Assembly (NCBI RefSeq): GCF_910592395.1
Contig: NC_088323.1
Coordinates: 6,198,001-6,262,000, forward strand
DNA from: Lineus longissimus
Taxonomy: Eukaryota > Nemertea > Pilidiophora > Heteronemertea > Lineidae
Direction of reading: 5' to 3'
DNA length: 64,000 nt
The notes beneath the pieces were generated by a model. It ran no database searches, was not told the origin of the DNA, and saw only the letters and a program-made list of their open reading frames with translations. Shown piece after piece: positions 1-11,700 of the stretch; within the stretch, counting starts at the first letter, position 1, and every line of letters begins with the position of its first letter. The translations under genes and the position numbers were made by a program.

Positions 1-699
1 TACTTCTGCATTTCTTACTTTTGAATTTGCAGTGTTTGAAATGGACAACTCTTTTGGCTTTACTTGAAGATCTTCGTCATTGGACCTTCTGATCTTCTAT
101 TGTTGCAGACATCATGTGCCCTGTTGGTGGTTTGCTGAAAATTTGGAGTTGCGTATACTAGGGCCCTTCATAACATAAACTACTAAAAGAACACCTTCTG
201 ATTTGATCGAATCTATCCTCAGTGTGGTCTCACACGATTAATCACATGTTTTCTATACTTCTGCCATGTCACCTCATCCCTGATACAGCCCGTATCGGAA
301 AGACCTGTCAACCAATAGTACCATTGCCTCAGGCACACCGTGGAGGGATCCAATAGCAAAGGTTGCAAGTATTTTTATACGATGGTATTATGGGAAAAGT
401 GCTTGTACGAAGAAGATAGAAAAAGTGGCAAAGAGTACAAAGAAGATAAAAATGACACTAAGAGTTCCTTGAAGTTAACCTTCTTGTCTCGTTTGATCTG
501 TTCAGCGACAAGTTTGAGGAGTTTTTATAACTGATGCATCACAGTCCTATCCAGGACAGGTTCATCTTTGGCCGGTCCATGATTAGTTGAGGTTGGTGCT
601 TTAGTGGCTGAGCCTTCAACAATGGGGAGGTTAGTGTGTGGACTAAGAGCCAGAATCCCTGTCTAATTAACTCTCCTCTCAAATACATTCTTTACCCAG

Positions 700-880
700 G
701 AGAGGCCAGCTCAGCAAGGTGGAAGGCCTGCTTGATCCACAGCAAGCTGGGGAGTTGATTCTCCAGGTTGATGAAGTTTCTTTGAGAGAGAAACTCTTTG
801 AGTTGTGCTTGTTAGAAAAACAGTATAATACCATTTTCTCTGGAAATGGAAAACCTGGCTCTCCCCACTTGATCTATCAG
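700..880 (+). other. Exon-like ORF, unassigned
   Basis: A pyrimidine-rich tract ending in CCCAG precedes a 181-nt open segment that ends at CAG/GTCAAG, so it has the form of an internal exon (2-nt-split codon in, phase 0 out). The translation is amphipathic and Leu/Glu-rich, containing the motif SLREKLFELCLLEKQYN, which reads like coding sequence. I do not recognise the family. Its outgoing phase does not match the next confident exon at 8596, so it is not simply the preceding exon of the SRCIN1-like gene. It could be an exon of another isoform, a decayed transposon ORF, or chance. Confidence 0.25.
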
Positions 881-1565
881 GTCAAGAGAATGTCACATTT
901 TGTAAAGAAGATACTCACTTTCATAAAAGTAGAGAGATATATTGGCAAAGTTTTCATTTGAAGGTGACTCCTTTGTGGTAATGATGAAAGTGGTGTGTGG
1001 AAAGGTTATCAAGGATGAGTTGTTTATGATTTTTGGAGGGTATTAAAAAGGGCCTAATGTGACAGCAGGAATGGAAAAATCCATACCTCAGCTAAAACGT
1101 TTAATTTTCAAAATTGGACAGAAAATTACCATTTTATGGGCATATTTGAATTGGAAATACTGCTTCAAATCTGTAGCTGATTTGAAAGGTAGAGTCTAAT
1201 CAACCCCTCCACCTACTACCAACCTCAGATGTCATCTCACAAAGGATATTCTTTCCTCCAGCATCCTTGAAAGCAGATACAAAATCATAACAATGGATAA
1301 TCATGCCTTTGGAGGACGTGGCGTATCATCTCTCGTTACCGCGCGAATCTAAGTATATTCTGTAACAAATTGATCCCACGTCTCCAACTTGAGAATTTAT
1401 TCATGTTCCCATGGCAACATATTCTCAGCGAAGGAATTGGCGAAAAAATATTAAAATGTGATAAATCTTGTTTGTTCTGCTTAGAATCCTTATTGGATTC
1501 TTTAAACCTGTTGAGTTTTTGAGTGCTCTCCCAAATCAGTTGAAAAATATTGTAGATGTTATGTT

Positions 1566-1580
1566 GGGGGGGGGGGGGGG
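1566..1580. repeat. Poly-G tract (15 G)
   Basis: An uninterrupted run of 15 G followed by an A and further short G runs. Its length is likely to be polymorphic or mis-sequenced. Confidence 0.9.
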
Positions 1581-2139
1581 AGGGGAGGGTGAGACTTATC
1601 CAAATTTTAAAAAGATCATTTTTACTTAGAGATCATGCCATTTAACCACCCCTTCTTCAGTTGCTGATTAGCGGCCCGTATCGATATCAGGGTCTACCAA
1701 CAGATGGTTAAAGACTAATAGTTTCCCTATGAAGGTATCTTTGATATCTGAGTACAATTCTGATTCAAAGTCGTTATCTGTAGTGAGCTGTTTGAAGCCA
1801 TTAGGGTCTATAGAATTACAGACGGAGAGGAAGGAGGTCCGTGTGGTGTTCAATTAGTAGATCTCATTACAAGGAGCTTGGGTGAAAGATATTGAATTAA
1901 AGGGGCCCTGTCATGAGGCAGGTAAAGGAATCTAACCAGTGCCTCGAATGGCCATGACATTTTGGAATAAACCAGGAGTATTTCCGGCTCCAGGATCCAA
2001 CCCTGGTAATACTATAGAATTTCTACTCCAACATGATAGTGATTGATTGCCCGATTTACACTGTTAGATACAGTTCTTCTCGCTACAATACATACAATAT
2101 CTTGAACAAAAGCTGAATGAGGATGCTGTTCATGTGATA

Positions 2140-2190
2140 CAACATCTTGATACAATACATCTTGATACAATACATCTTGATGCAATATAT
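2140..2190. repeat. 15-nt tandem repeat, about 3 copies, running into TA repeat
   Basis: The unit CAATACATCTTGATA is repeated about three times with slight variation and runs into an alternating AT tract near 2187-2200. Confidence 0.8.
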
Positions 2191-3610
2191 ATATAATATA
2201 TCAATTGAGGGTGCTGTTCATTGGAAAAGAGTTGAGTGCTGCCACTACCGCTGGTGTCCTTGAAACTGCACCAGCACCAACACCAGCAACAGCAGTTTCT
2301 GAAGTCAAATGTACATTTCCTCTGTCAGGGACTGACATCCCCTCAAACCATTTTTGCTGAGCGCTAATCGTAATCTGTCTCCATCACCCATCTCCTCTAA
2401 TTCAATTCGTAGAATACCTTTAGTCCTGATATCTTCCAACAGATCTGACTTCAAGGCGATATCACTTAGAGATTACTTATATATCAAAGTGAGCATTGGA
2501 GGGTTTAGCCATTAATTGAAAAGGAGCAGTCTCTTTTGGCAGTTTAAACCTTTCGGGACTAATTCGCTTCATCCTAGATGTGCGCCCCGTGTGGTGGAAC
2601 TCTATTGTTTTAAAAAAAACCAGCCATTGACAACAAACATTTGGAAAACTTGTTTCTTCATTGGAAAAACAAGAAGTTTTTTGTAGTTTGCAGAAAAATT
2701 TTTAAAATTGTGAAAAATACGAAATTTTCAAGAGATTTCGTAGTCCACCGAAATAAAAATCGTGAAAATGTTAAATTTCATAATCTTATAAATTTTCGCG
2801 AGATGCAAAAATCAGAAGGCGCGAAACTTTGGCAATTTACAGTACCTCTGTGAGTCTTGATATAATTACTTAGCAATATCTACAATGGTAAGGCTGGATG
2901 AACATCATCTGGAAAAGCTCCATTAGTGGAATGAAGTGTCTTGCCATTGGGATTGAAGTGAGCCATTTGTGCTACGTGACTCCTTTTTGGTAGGCTACTT
3001 GCTACATCTTAACTTTAAATGTATCCTTTGACTCCAACTGTTTCAGTCGAGAATGATTTCAGCACAAATTACAAGAACTAATGGCCAATTTATACGTGAA
3101 ACGAAGTAATCCCTCGATATTTCACAAACCTGACAGCACTTCTAGCTAAGCAGGCTTGACTATCATCTTTTGCCAACATCTTGAGATAAATTACCTTTTT
3201 CCTGAGGTTTAACACCTTGAAATCTGTTGACAGATGAATAGAACTTACAGAACTTAAGCAAGGTGAATATTGGAGTTGCCTCGGGGTACAAAAACTCACA
3301 TCCTTCAACAGGAAACATAACTTGTTCTCGAATGTTGCTCGTATGGCTTATGGAAATAGGTCCGCGAGCGAGGCAGGTGGTTATCGTCCTGCATGCATCC
3401 CATTCCGTTGATAATCATAGTGGATCAGAGGAGATGGCAGAATTTTAGTGGCGGATTTGGGCGGTGGGGCATGAGACGTGCGTCCTCTTTCCATCAGAGA
3501 GCAGCTCTATTTCAGCCTAGGGCGCTCTCCTCATGCATCCCTTTCCAATTGTAGGCAATTTCCCCTACTAGCTAACAATTTCAGCCATAAACTAACCTCT
3601 GTCTGAAGGG

Positions 3611-4298
3611 TTAACGGGAGGCTACAGGCAGGAGCCTAGCGGTTAAGATAAAGTTACACAAATTTGCCAATAGGGGTCCATCTCTTATCTCAAAGTACAT
3701 CAAAACTATTCAGGCTTTGACAAGGAATATATTAACCCTATAACACCTGGAGGCGCCCTATGCCGCCTGCCGCTGATCCCCCTGGGGGCGCCCTATGACG
3801 CCCGCACACCCATATTCAAATTTCGCGCGCTTAGCTACCGATCTCCTTCAGAGCGCCGCCTATTATCAATCTATGAAACTTAAGCTTTGAAATGCCCGGA
3901 TGAACAATGGTGGTTGCTGTAGAAGTTTTTGAGATATTTGACGATTAAGTTTTTGTTTCTCTTCAAGCCAGTAAATTCAGGTTGGACATTTGAATTGCTG
4001 AAATGGATTGTTTGTTTGATTCCACTTTGGATGTACCCTATCTAATAGGGAATTTCATCTTCTTTAAAATAAAGAGGACTTGTAATACATTATTTCGAAG
4101 TTCACCTATGTCATTTTGTAAAAAACTGGACCCATCGCAAAAAATGTGATTTCCAGGTAAAATCACGTCGGGGCCTAGTGGAATAAGCACTTGCGCTGGC
4201 AATGGCTCTAGGTGTTATAGGGTTAAAAACACCACATAGCTCACTTGAAGACAACCATGCAATTTGACCCCAAGCACCTGCATGTAGTCCAACTTTAA
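3611..4298. mobile_element. TTAA-flanked MITE, copy A (interrupted by a nested element)
   Basis: This is a member of the family also seen at 22869-23085 and 23959-24177. The left end reads TTAA then a sequence containing CAGGCAGGAGC; the right end is the diverged inverted form ending in TTTAA. Internal sequence such as AAGATAAAGTTACACAAA and GCCAATAGGG is shared with copy B. Removing the nested 3732-4226 element leaves about 195-200 bp, close to the 217-219 bp of the other copies. Non-autonomous: no transposase frame. TTAA termini suggest piggyBac-type mobilisation, which is inference. Confidence 0.75.
3732..4226. mobile_element. Nested TTAA-flanked MITE with CCCTATAACACC ends
   Basis: The element begins TTAACCCTATAACACC and ends GGTGTTATAGGGTTAA, giving perfect terminal inverted repeats and TTAA on both sides. 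PiggyBac elements characteristically duplicate TTAA and start with CCC, so this is called a piggyBac-like MITE. It interrupts the older MITE copy A. The interior, about 490 bp, has a GC-rich left part with repeated GGCGCCCTATG motifs and no transposase ORF. Confidence 0.8.
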
Positions 4299-6426
4299 AC
4301 TGTGGTAGATAAGCCCCAAGCCCCATTACAATGTTGATTTCTTTTCGCAATAAATCCTTCTCTAGACATGCTCAATGCAGACATGCGACACCAGGCTAAT
4401 CCAGTGGAATTGTGGAAACTGTTGCCAGGCAACAAGGCGTAATGAGAAGATGTTAAGGGATTTCTGGTTCCCGATGGCAACGGCAAGATCCCATTTCGCA
4501 TACAGAGAGGTACTGAATTTGACAGCTGATTGGAGGGGCGATTTCACTTGGGTCGGCGGAGGGATGAGTGTGGGTATGGAGGGGAGATTTGGTAATAATG
4601 ATTTGTGATTTAGGTATAGTAATGTGGGGACAATCAAATCTCGTTAGTCGGAGAATTCCGCAGGAAATCTTTATTGGTATTTGCAGTTCAGAAAGCTTGT
4701 TATGGTAAATCAGTGGCTGCGTTGGAGTGATGAGGTTTGGTTGATTTGGTGATTGGGATTCTGCCATAGTAATGTGACAGTTGAATTTCGGGTTGAATAA
4801 GTTGGCAAAGTGTGCAATAAATCTTCATAAGTCGAGAAGTATTCTTGTGTTATATCATGTCTTATTCAAATCCGTTCATCATGTTCAATTTGGATGGCAA
4901 ATGGGTTGGCGATGCCAATTTGGCCATTGGTCATATTCCAACTGGCCTTTGTATCGACTTCATAGTATTTAATCAACCAGTCTTATATCGATGAAACTCA
5001 AGTATTTTCAGTATATTAATTGCGTGTAAGAACTTGTTGTCATGCATGTTGCCATTGAACCGGGCACGTCTGGTACGTCGTGGGCATAAATTTCCCATGA
5101 GTCGCTTGATTGAGAGTACTGTCACGTAAAAGTGGCCATTAATATGATGAAGGATCAATGATTGAAATGGTGATGGTTCAGTTGTGGTGTTTAAGCCCTC
5201 AGCTGATATCTTGTATGACTGCCATTTTGTACATTAACTCCGATTTTTCTCTATTTCAGTTTGCCATCATTGTCTACGATTATGCATATTCAAAATGCTT
5301 CTACTCTCATTTGATATTTCTTTACTGTAAATTGTTGATTCCGTCATATCATTCATGTTTCATGTGCCTTTGTTTGTCAAGAACAATATCTCAAATGTGT
5401 GTTTTACTATGTGACAAACTAATGAAATTTTAGTCCATTATTTGTAGCTGTAAAAATGTTTATTTGAGGGAATTGCTTTCGCATTCAATAATCAAACTGG
5501 TCATCTTATAGAATTGGATTTCATAATCTTCTTCAGTGTTTTGTCTGGCGCATGAGATGATTTTGTAAAAAGCTGCATCAAGTGTGATTTTGTTTTGTCA
5601 CGTTGAATGCTATCTGACTGAAGTCGAACAGAAATTATAATTCTACAAGTAAATTTTTTAAATCTATATCAAAAGTTGGTTATGAATCATTGTCAGACCT
5701 AATATTTCCTTTGCAAGTCATCTTGCATTTCTGCAAATTAAATCAAATTTCATTTCCAAGTAGGCTACAACAAACTTAACTGCTTCTTATTCAGGGCGTC
5801 CAAACCTCCTGAAGCTGTTAAGAGCCAGGTGAAACTGAGCGCAACTGTGCCCGTATTTAGGCAACGGAGGTGAAAGAGCTTATTTGTATTTCTGTGTTTG
5901 CATGGACGTTAATTAACATGTTGTTGGTACATTTCAATGGTATCACTTTTGATTAGTGACACTCAACTCTTATGATACGGGTTTCAAAAGGTGTCGCTAG
6001 TGATGTGTTTTTTGTCCAGCAGTGATGGTTGCAGTTTCCATGTTCATGTTCTATCTTCGGCGCCTCGATCGCAAGTACAAATGTAACCCAGTGGCAGCCT
6101 AATCCACACGCCTTGCTGATGTACTCTAATATCACCAATCTAAGACCCATTAAGAACATTCAAAGAAAGTTAGATATCATGCACATGGTCATTACATGCT
6201 GATGACCTTTGGCACCATAATTTTCAATATTCTGTGAGGTGTTGTAATGATACATGTATGAAAGAGTTGTGGTGTTTTTTTGCACTTTGCTATCCCAAAT
6301 TTGAAACCATCAATTTGCACTATTGCTTTTTGCATGAGTGTAATGTTTTTTACGATAATTGACCAATCCGCATTTAGCACGACTGTTAGGCCCAATTCCC
6401 TTATTAACCTGTATCTGTAAAATGCT

Positions 6427-6760
6427 CTAGGCGAGTAGGGGATTGGATAAAGTCTTGTGAAAAACTGCCTGATGTGTCCCCAATAATCTACTGCTGCAGC
6501 AGGATGATGCATGATCGATCTGCTCGTCATCGGTGCATGCGACAGGACGGCCAATCTATAACCCGGATCCATAACCTTGAGTAAACCAGAGCGATCTTGA
6601 GGCGAACAGAGCATTGGATGAAGTTTCGTGAAAAACTGCCCGATGTGTTCCCAATAATTTGCCGATGCACCAGGACAATGCATGATCGATCAGTTGGTCA
6701 TCGGTGCATGCAACAGATTCATCGATCCATAACCCGCTGACCTTGTATATTTCATTACGC
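6427..6760. repeat. Tandem duplication, unit about 171 bp
   Basis: Two diverged head-to-tail copies. Both contain GTGAAAAACTGCC, ATGTGT, CCCAATAAT, GCATGATCGATC and GTCATCGGTGCATGC in the same order, offset by about 171 nt (for example ATTGGAT at about 6442 and 6613). Function unknown. Confidence 0.85.
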
Positions 6761-8595
6761 GAGTGTTTGGTCACCACTGACAGTGATGACAGCTACCCCT
6801 TTGATAACTGTCGCTCTTTGTGATCCAGAGATTTTATTGGAGAAAGACAGAGAGCGGCTGTATTATCTTTGGCTGCCTGTGCAGGTTTTTCTGTGGGAAT
6901 GACGCGCAAAACATAAATGAACTCGGAGTCGCCATTTTCCCATTCAGAAGTTTTTGTGAGGTTATAAATACTCACTGGTTCACTTCATTGACAAAAAACT
7001 GTGCAGTTCCGATCAACGTACGTTTTACCTTGAACTAAAAGCATTTTTCTACACATCTAGTGATTTCTTTAACTGGAAAGAGCTTGGAGACGAACTTGTG
7101 AGGAGGTAATTGAAAGACTTATTGCTTTATTGCTGTTGCATAAAAAAATCTGCCTCAAAACTTTATTCTAAACTTCTGCATTATTCCGTTACATTTTTCT
7201 TGAAGATTACTAACAAGCAAATGTGTTATGATCTTATCGCTGAAGGTGTCGAAAGAAATGCATTTAGACCTAGAATTTGTTGGTACACCCAATATAACAC
7301 ATTTACTTTTCCAGCTATGCTTTTCCTCCTACTCATTATCAAACTTCTGCATCCATCCTTGTACTAATACTGCTTGTTCAATTATCCACAGGTTTCGCTC
7401 AAACAGTGACTGCACGTTGCGGCCATTCCATCAGGAACGACGGATGTTACATCTGGATATCATATCCGAAAATAAATCATTAGAATGGTACTTTGATAGA
7501 CGTTTTAAAACGATCTTCTCATTATACATGTAGTCGGTCAGTGGTGGCTTTGTGTGACCCCTGTCACCTCAAATTGCACTTCAAACATTTGATTGGTTAA
7601 GTGCCCCGCACGCAAGTGATTTAAATTGCTGCGACCCTGCAATGAACACAACCAATGAGTCCCAGGTGGCAGCAATCTAAGATACTTGTTTGCGGGGATG
7701 GATCAGGAGCCGATGTATTTCGTTCCTCTATGCTGCTATGGCTGTCCTCACATTTTGTGAATTGTCTTCAGCCCATGATTGTACCAATACAACACGCTTC
7801 CTGATTTCGATGATTGTTTCTTTATACTCAGCTTGCTGCTATTAGCTTTTGAAGATATTTGGCATATTTCTTGACAAGTATTGTGTTCATTTTCGGCATT
7901 TTATGAATAAGGTATTCTTATTTTCACTCGCTTCTTGGTGTCGTGGTCAAATCCACAGATTAACTGTCACTATGTCACATCCCGTGTCATGCTACACAAC
8001 TATCGGTCTGACGTTTTGTGACTTTTGTGACTTCTGTGAAACTAAAACTGTCACAGTGTAATCTTTGTCATGTGCATCCATTTCTGATGAAAAATTTGAA
8101 AATGATTTCACTCTTTCACTTTGTTCTCTGTATCTCTGTGGTCTTGTCCAATTGGCTGTTCAATTTAGAAATATCAGTAAGAAGTCTCTTTTTACAAAAG
8201 AAAATAGAAAAAAAGTATGGAAAGTTGACCGGACTTGATAGTGATGACAACTGATTGAACAGGCTTCATAAAAGGTATGATCACTGAGTGTCAAGACTTA
8301 CTTTATGTTTTTAATTGTAAAACCCATAGACGATCGGGTGTCTGATATGATGGGATATATTTTGTTGATTGCAATACTGATTTTGGTGTTAGGTTCTGTC
8401 TAAGGTTTCAATTTGACATGCAGATGATTGACGAATGTATCTGACATGCAGATGATGGACACCCTTTTGAACTTACTACTCTATGATTGTCTGTAATTGT
8501 TTCTTGAATATTGAAATAATTTGAGAACGATTTCAGGAAGGGCTATGCAGCCTCTCAGCCTCTATTTGAACGTTTTCTCCACATTTCTTTTCCAG

Positions 8596-8729
8596 TCATA
8601 GAATGGCAAAGATGGAGGCCCAGCTGGCGAACCTGACCGCCTGGGTCCAGACGGCCGTCGTGCAGGACCACGCCCTTACCTCACAAAGTCAGACAAGCCT
8701 TACTTCCGATGCTGGTTCCATGAGAAGTA
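8596..8729 (+). CDS. SRCIN1: SRCIN1-like exon: start of coiled-coil core
   Basis: Acceptor TTTTCCAG at 8588-8595 and donor GTGAGTAT at 8730. Enters with one base completing a codon, then 44 codons, and leaves one base. Codes RMAKMEAQLANLTAWVQ followed by a Ser/Thr-rich linker. The strong family motif makes this the most 5' exon I can assign. Confidence 0.9.
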
Positions 8730-11700
8730 GTGAGTATTTCTACCTGTTGGTTGTCTGAGTTCAATCATTTTTTAGTTTAAAGGATTATTCCTTCTACAAA
8801 TTCCTGTCCTCACAAATTCAATGGAAATGGCCAGTTTGCAACTGAAATCAGTGTCTTTAATAGTGGGGTGTCTTGCTTACAGAGGTGTCCGCCATGAGAG
8901 GTATGACAACACTAAAAGGTTTCTTGACCCCAAATAACGTATTCACCCCCAGATGTTCTAAAATCTGTCTGTTTTTCCTATTTCTTGAAAATAAGCACAA
9001 GAATCATTATTCGATTTCCCATATCCCCTTAACTTTTCAGTCTATGTGTTCATTCCTTCCACTGAAGTTCATACCAAGTCTGATTGGATATCAACGCAAT
9101 GTACTGTGTCAGCACTATTTAGCCAGTTGAGGGGCACATCTGCAAAAGGCAATTCTTACGTCTAATAGGCTTTGGTGAACTAGCAGCACCAAAACCAGCT
9201 AAATAGCGTCGACACAGTTTATTTTGTGTACATATGCAACTCAATGCAACTTGGAACCAACTTCAGATCCGTGTCTTGTCTCTGCATGCCCTCCTTAGTT
9301 TGCCTATGCCACTAAAGGTGGAGACACTGACCAATCTACTTTCAAGATCCTTCATGTTCTTGGTTGGATTTTCCTCACTACCAAAAGGATCACTTCTCCT
9401 AAATCAGATCTTTCCTTCAAACTTGGTACAATTTTCAAAGTTCCTGCCAGCATTTACTTTAGTTCATCATTTCACTCCTAGATGGCCAAACTTGCTTCCT
9501 TTAGTCGTGCCACCTAGGAGATAACTCAAGAACTATAATAATTTCTTCACCTATTACGTATGAATTGGCTCTGAATTTGGCACTCTCAAAATATATAACA
9601 GGTATAACATATAATATTGTCAAGAATTAATAAAGACCAAGTCTTTATTTTTCCCTGACATCATGTATTCACCTAATGATGTCTGTTGCAAACAAAAATC
9701 CAATCAGAGTGTAAAAACTGATTATTTATCCTGACAGAATTGGAAAACGTAATCTGACCGTCTTTTCCCCACTCCCATGGGGCTCATCCAATAATCATGT
9801 TTGCGGATGGTTTTTACATCATCTCCTATTGTTGGCCACCAACGGAGCTCCCAACCCACACAGTTCTTTGCCACTTTTGTGAATGAAATATGGAAGTACA
9901 TGTACTTTTTGCTGATGGAACCGTTAATTGCTTCATCCCAAAGGCGTATGTCTTCACTTGCCTAAAAGGATAGCAAAAAATATTGGTGACAACCTGGTTG
10001 AGTGGTAGAAGTCTGCTTTCAAGAAGATTGAAAAATTTGATCTTGAGTCTGCTTTGAAGAGTGGCAGAGCATTCTTATTCTGAACCTGCTGGGTATCTTC
10101 TTTTGGATCCGTTTAATACTCTTGGCACGACTGTCTGGAGGTGGTGCAAATCCTTCTAAGGAAGCTGACTGGAACGTTGTGGTTTTGACAGAATTTGAAG
10201 CCCTATTTCGCAGCATGACTTAGGAATTAAACGTTTCAGGAGACAGAATAGTTAGTAACACTACACAGAGCTCTGTGAGCTAATCACTGAACATAGCCAT
10301 CTGATAAAATTGGTGACATGAGTATTATGGTGAAAGTATGGAGTAGTACATGTACATGGAGAGCAGTACCGAACATATTCAGTGCAATGTAGAGCAATAC
10401 AGAGCATGCACGTAGCAATACATAGAGATGAGACCCAGAAAAACGCACGTACAAGAAATGAAAAACACAGTTCATTGCAATTCCTCACAAGAGCGACAAT
10501 CCAATTAAATTTGCTCTTTCTCTCCTGCTGTTCAGGGAAATTAAAAAACGACTGTGATCGACAGTTCTCGATTCCGCTGGGCACTTCTTATTCTTATTCT
10601 TATTTCCTCCCTGAACTCTATTCTCGGCACTGCTATCTTTATCTCCAGAGGCAAAATGAACTATCCAGCAAAATCTAGAATCAATTTTCATAATTGCATA
10701 TTCTTTTTCGAGAGTGAAAAAGTGGTTGAAATTTGGATAACTTTACTTGTAAGGTGGCAGAGTTACTTGCCGTAACTTGTACACCATCTGGAGTGACACT
10801 ATTCTGAATGGGGCGCAATGACAAATACTCTAGTTTCACCAATCTAAGACTGGTTCTGAATATAGGTCACTGGTACATGGTCCTTCAATGCTATTCAACA
10901 TGTTTTGTCTGGATTGACAATGGGTTGGTGACACCAAGTTGACCAATGGTCACAAGGTCATGTTCTCACTGGCCTTTGCTTAGATTTTGTAGCAATAAAG
11001 CGTTGGTCTTTGATCAGTGACACGGGAATATATTGGTACCTTGTTATGCTAATTGTTTCTTTCTTAATTGTGCACCAAAAACTTAATCTTTGTGTTTTGG
11101 CATGGAGTTGTCTTTCTTTAGCTGTCATTTAAAAAAAGGAATGTTTTCTCGTGAAATATGTGTATCCAGAATGAGTAAAATTGTCACTATCTGAAAAATT
11201 GTCCTCTTGGTGTTTTTGGCATGACGATGTAAATCCTTTGACGCGCTATTTTAGTTCTATGAATCGGGCGCGAACTCCTTCTGGTTGTGAAAATATCTTT
11301 TTCAGAATTAATTCTGTGGTCAGCTTGTAACTATAAGCAACCTTATTCTTCCCTTGTGCTGGTCTCTTTGGGTCAGATTAATTGTTATAACAATTTGAGA
11401 TTGTTGCTAAATGTGAAGTGAGTAAATGATATTGTGCATCTGATCATTGCTCTTGTTTGACTTTAGCGCCCTTCAAATGAATGATGAAAACTGTTACTTT
11501 AGAGTGGAAGGTGACTAGGCAGCCGACAGCTTGGTCATTATGCCTTAATAATGCCATTGGTCCTTTAAGTTTCACAATAAGATAGGTCATAAAACGCTGT
11601 TAACAAGTTGATTTCAGCAGTGGTCTCCATTACGGCATAGGTTGTTGTCTCGTTGTTAGATTTTTGTTGTTTTTGCTAATTTCAGCTCCTGACCGACAGG

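Larger units (their letters stand above)
1..8595. other. Left-flank non-coding stretch (probable large intron or intergenic DNA)
   Basis: No exon of either host gene could be placed here. The stretch holds an exon-like ORF near 700-880, a G homopolymer, a short 15-nt repeat, a TTAA-flanked MITE with a second element nested in it, and a 171-nt tandem duplication, each listed separately. The SRCIN1-like gene to the right begins mid-protein at 8596, in phase 2, so this is either one of its large introns or its 5' exons are here and unrecognised. Short ORFs on both strands look like chance frames in AT-rich DNA. Confidence 0.6.

Noticed and set aside
1668-1853. Minus-strand 61-codon ORF with coding-like composition
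   Set aside because: No splice or neighbour context and no recognisable family; the surrounding DNA is non-coding and repeat-rich.
5795-5828. 34-nt exon-like segment with a good acceptor and donor (GCGTCCAAACCTCCTGAAGC)
   Set aside because: Its most natural reading leaves phase 0, but the following SRCIN1-like exon at 8596 needs phase 2. Other readings are not protein-like, so chance is more likely.
7110-8254. Cluster of overlapping 70-100-codon plus-strand ORFs
   Set aside because: AT-rich, low-complexity hydrophobic translations in the left flank without homology or splice-phase support.
10261-10775. Overlapping ORFs on both strands near 10.3-10.8 kb
   Set aside because: Mutually overlapping short frames in an intron without splice logic or family motifs.
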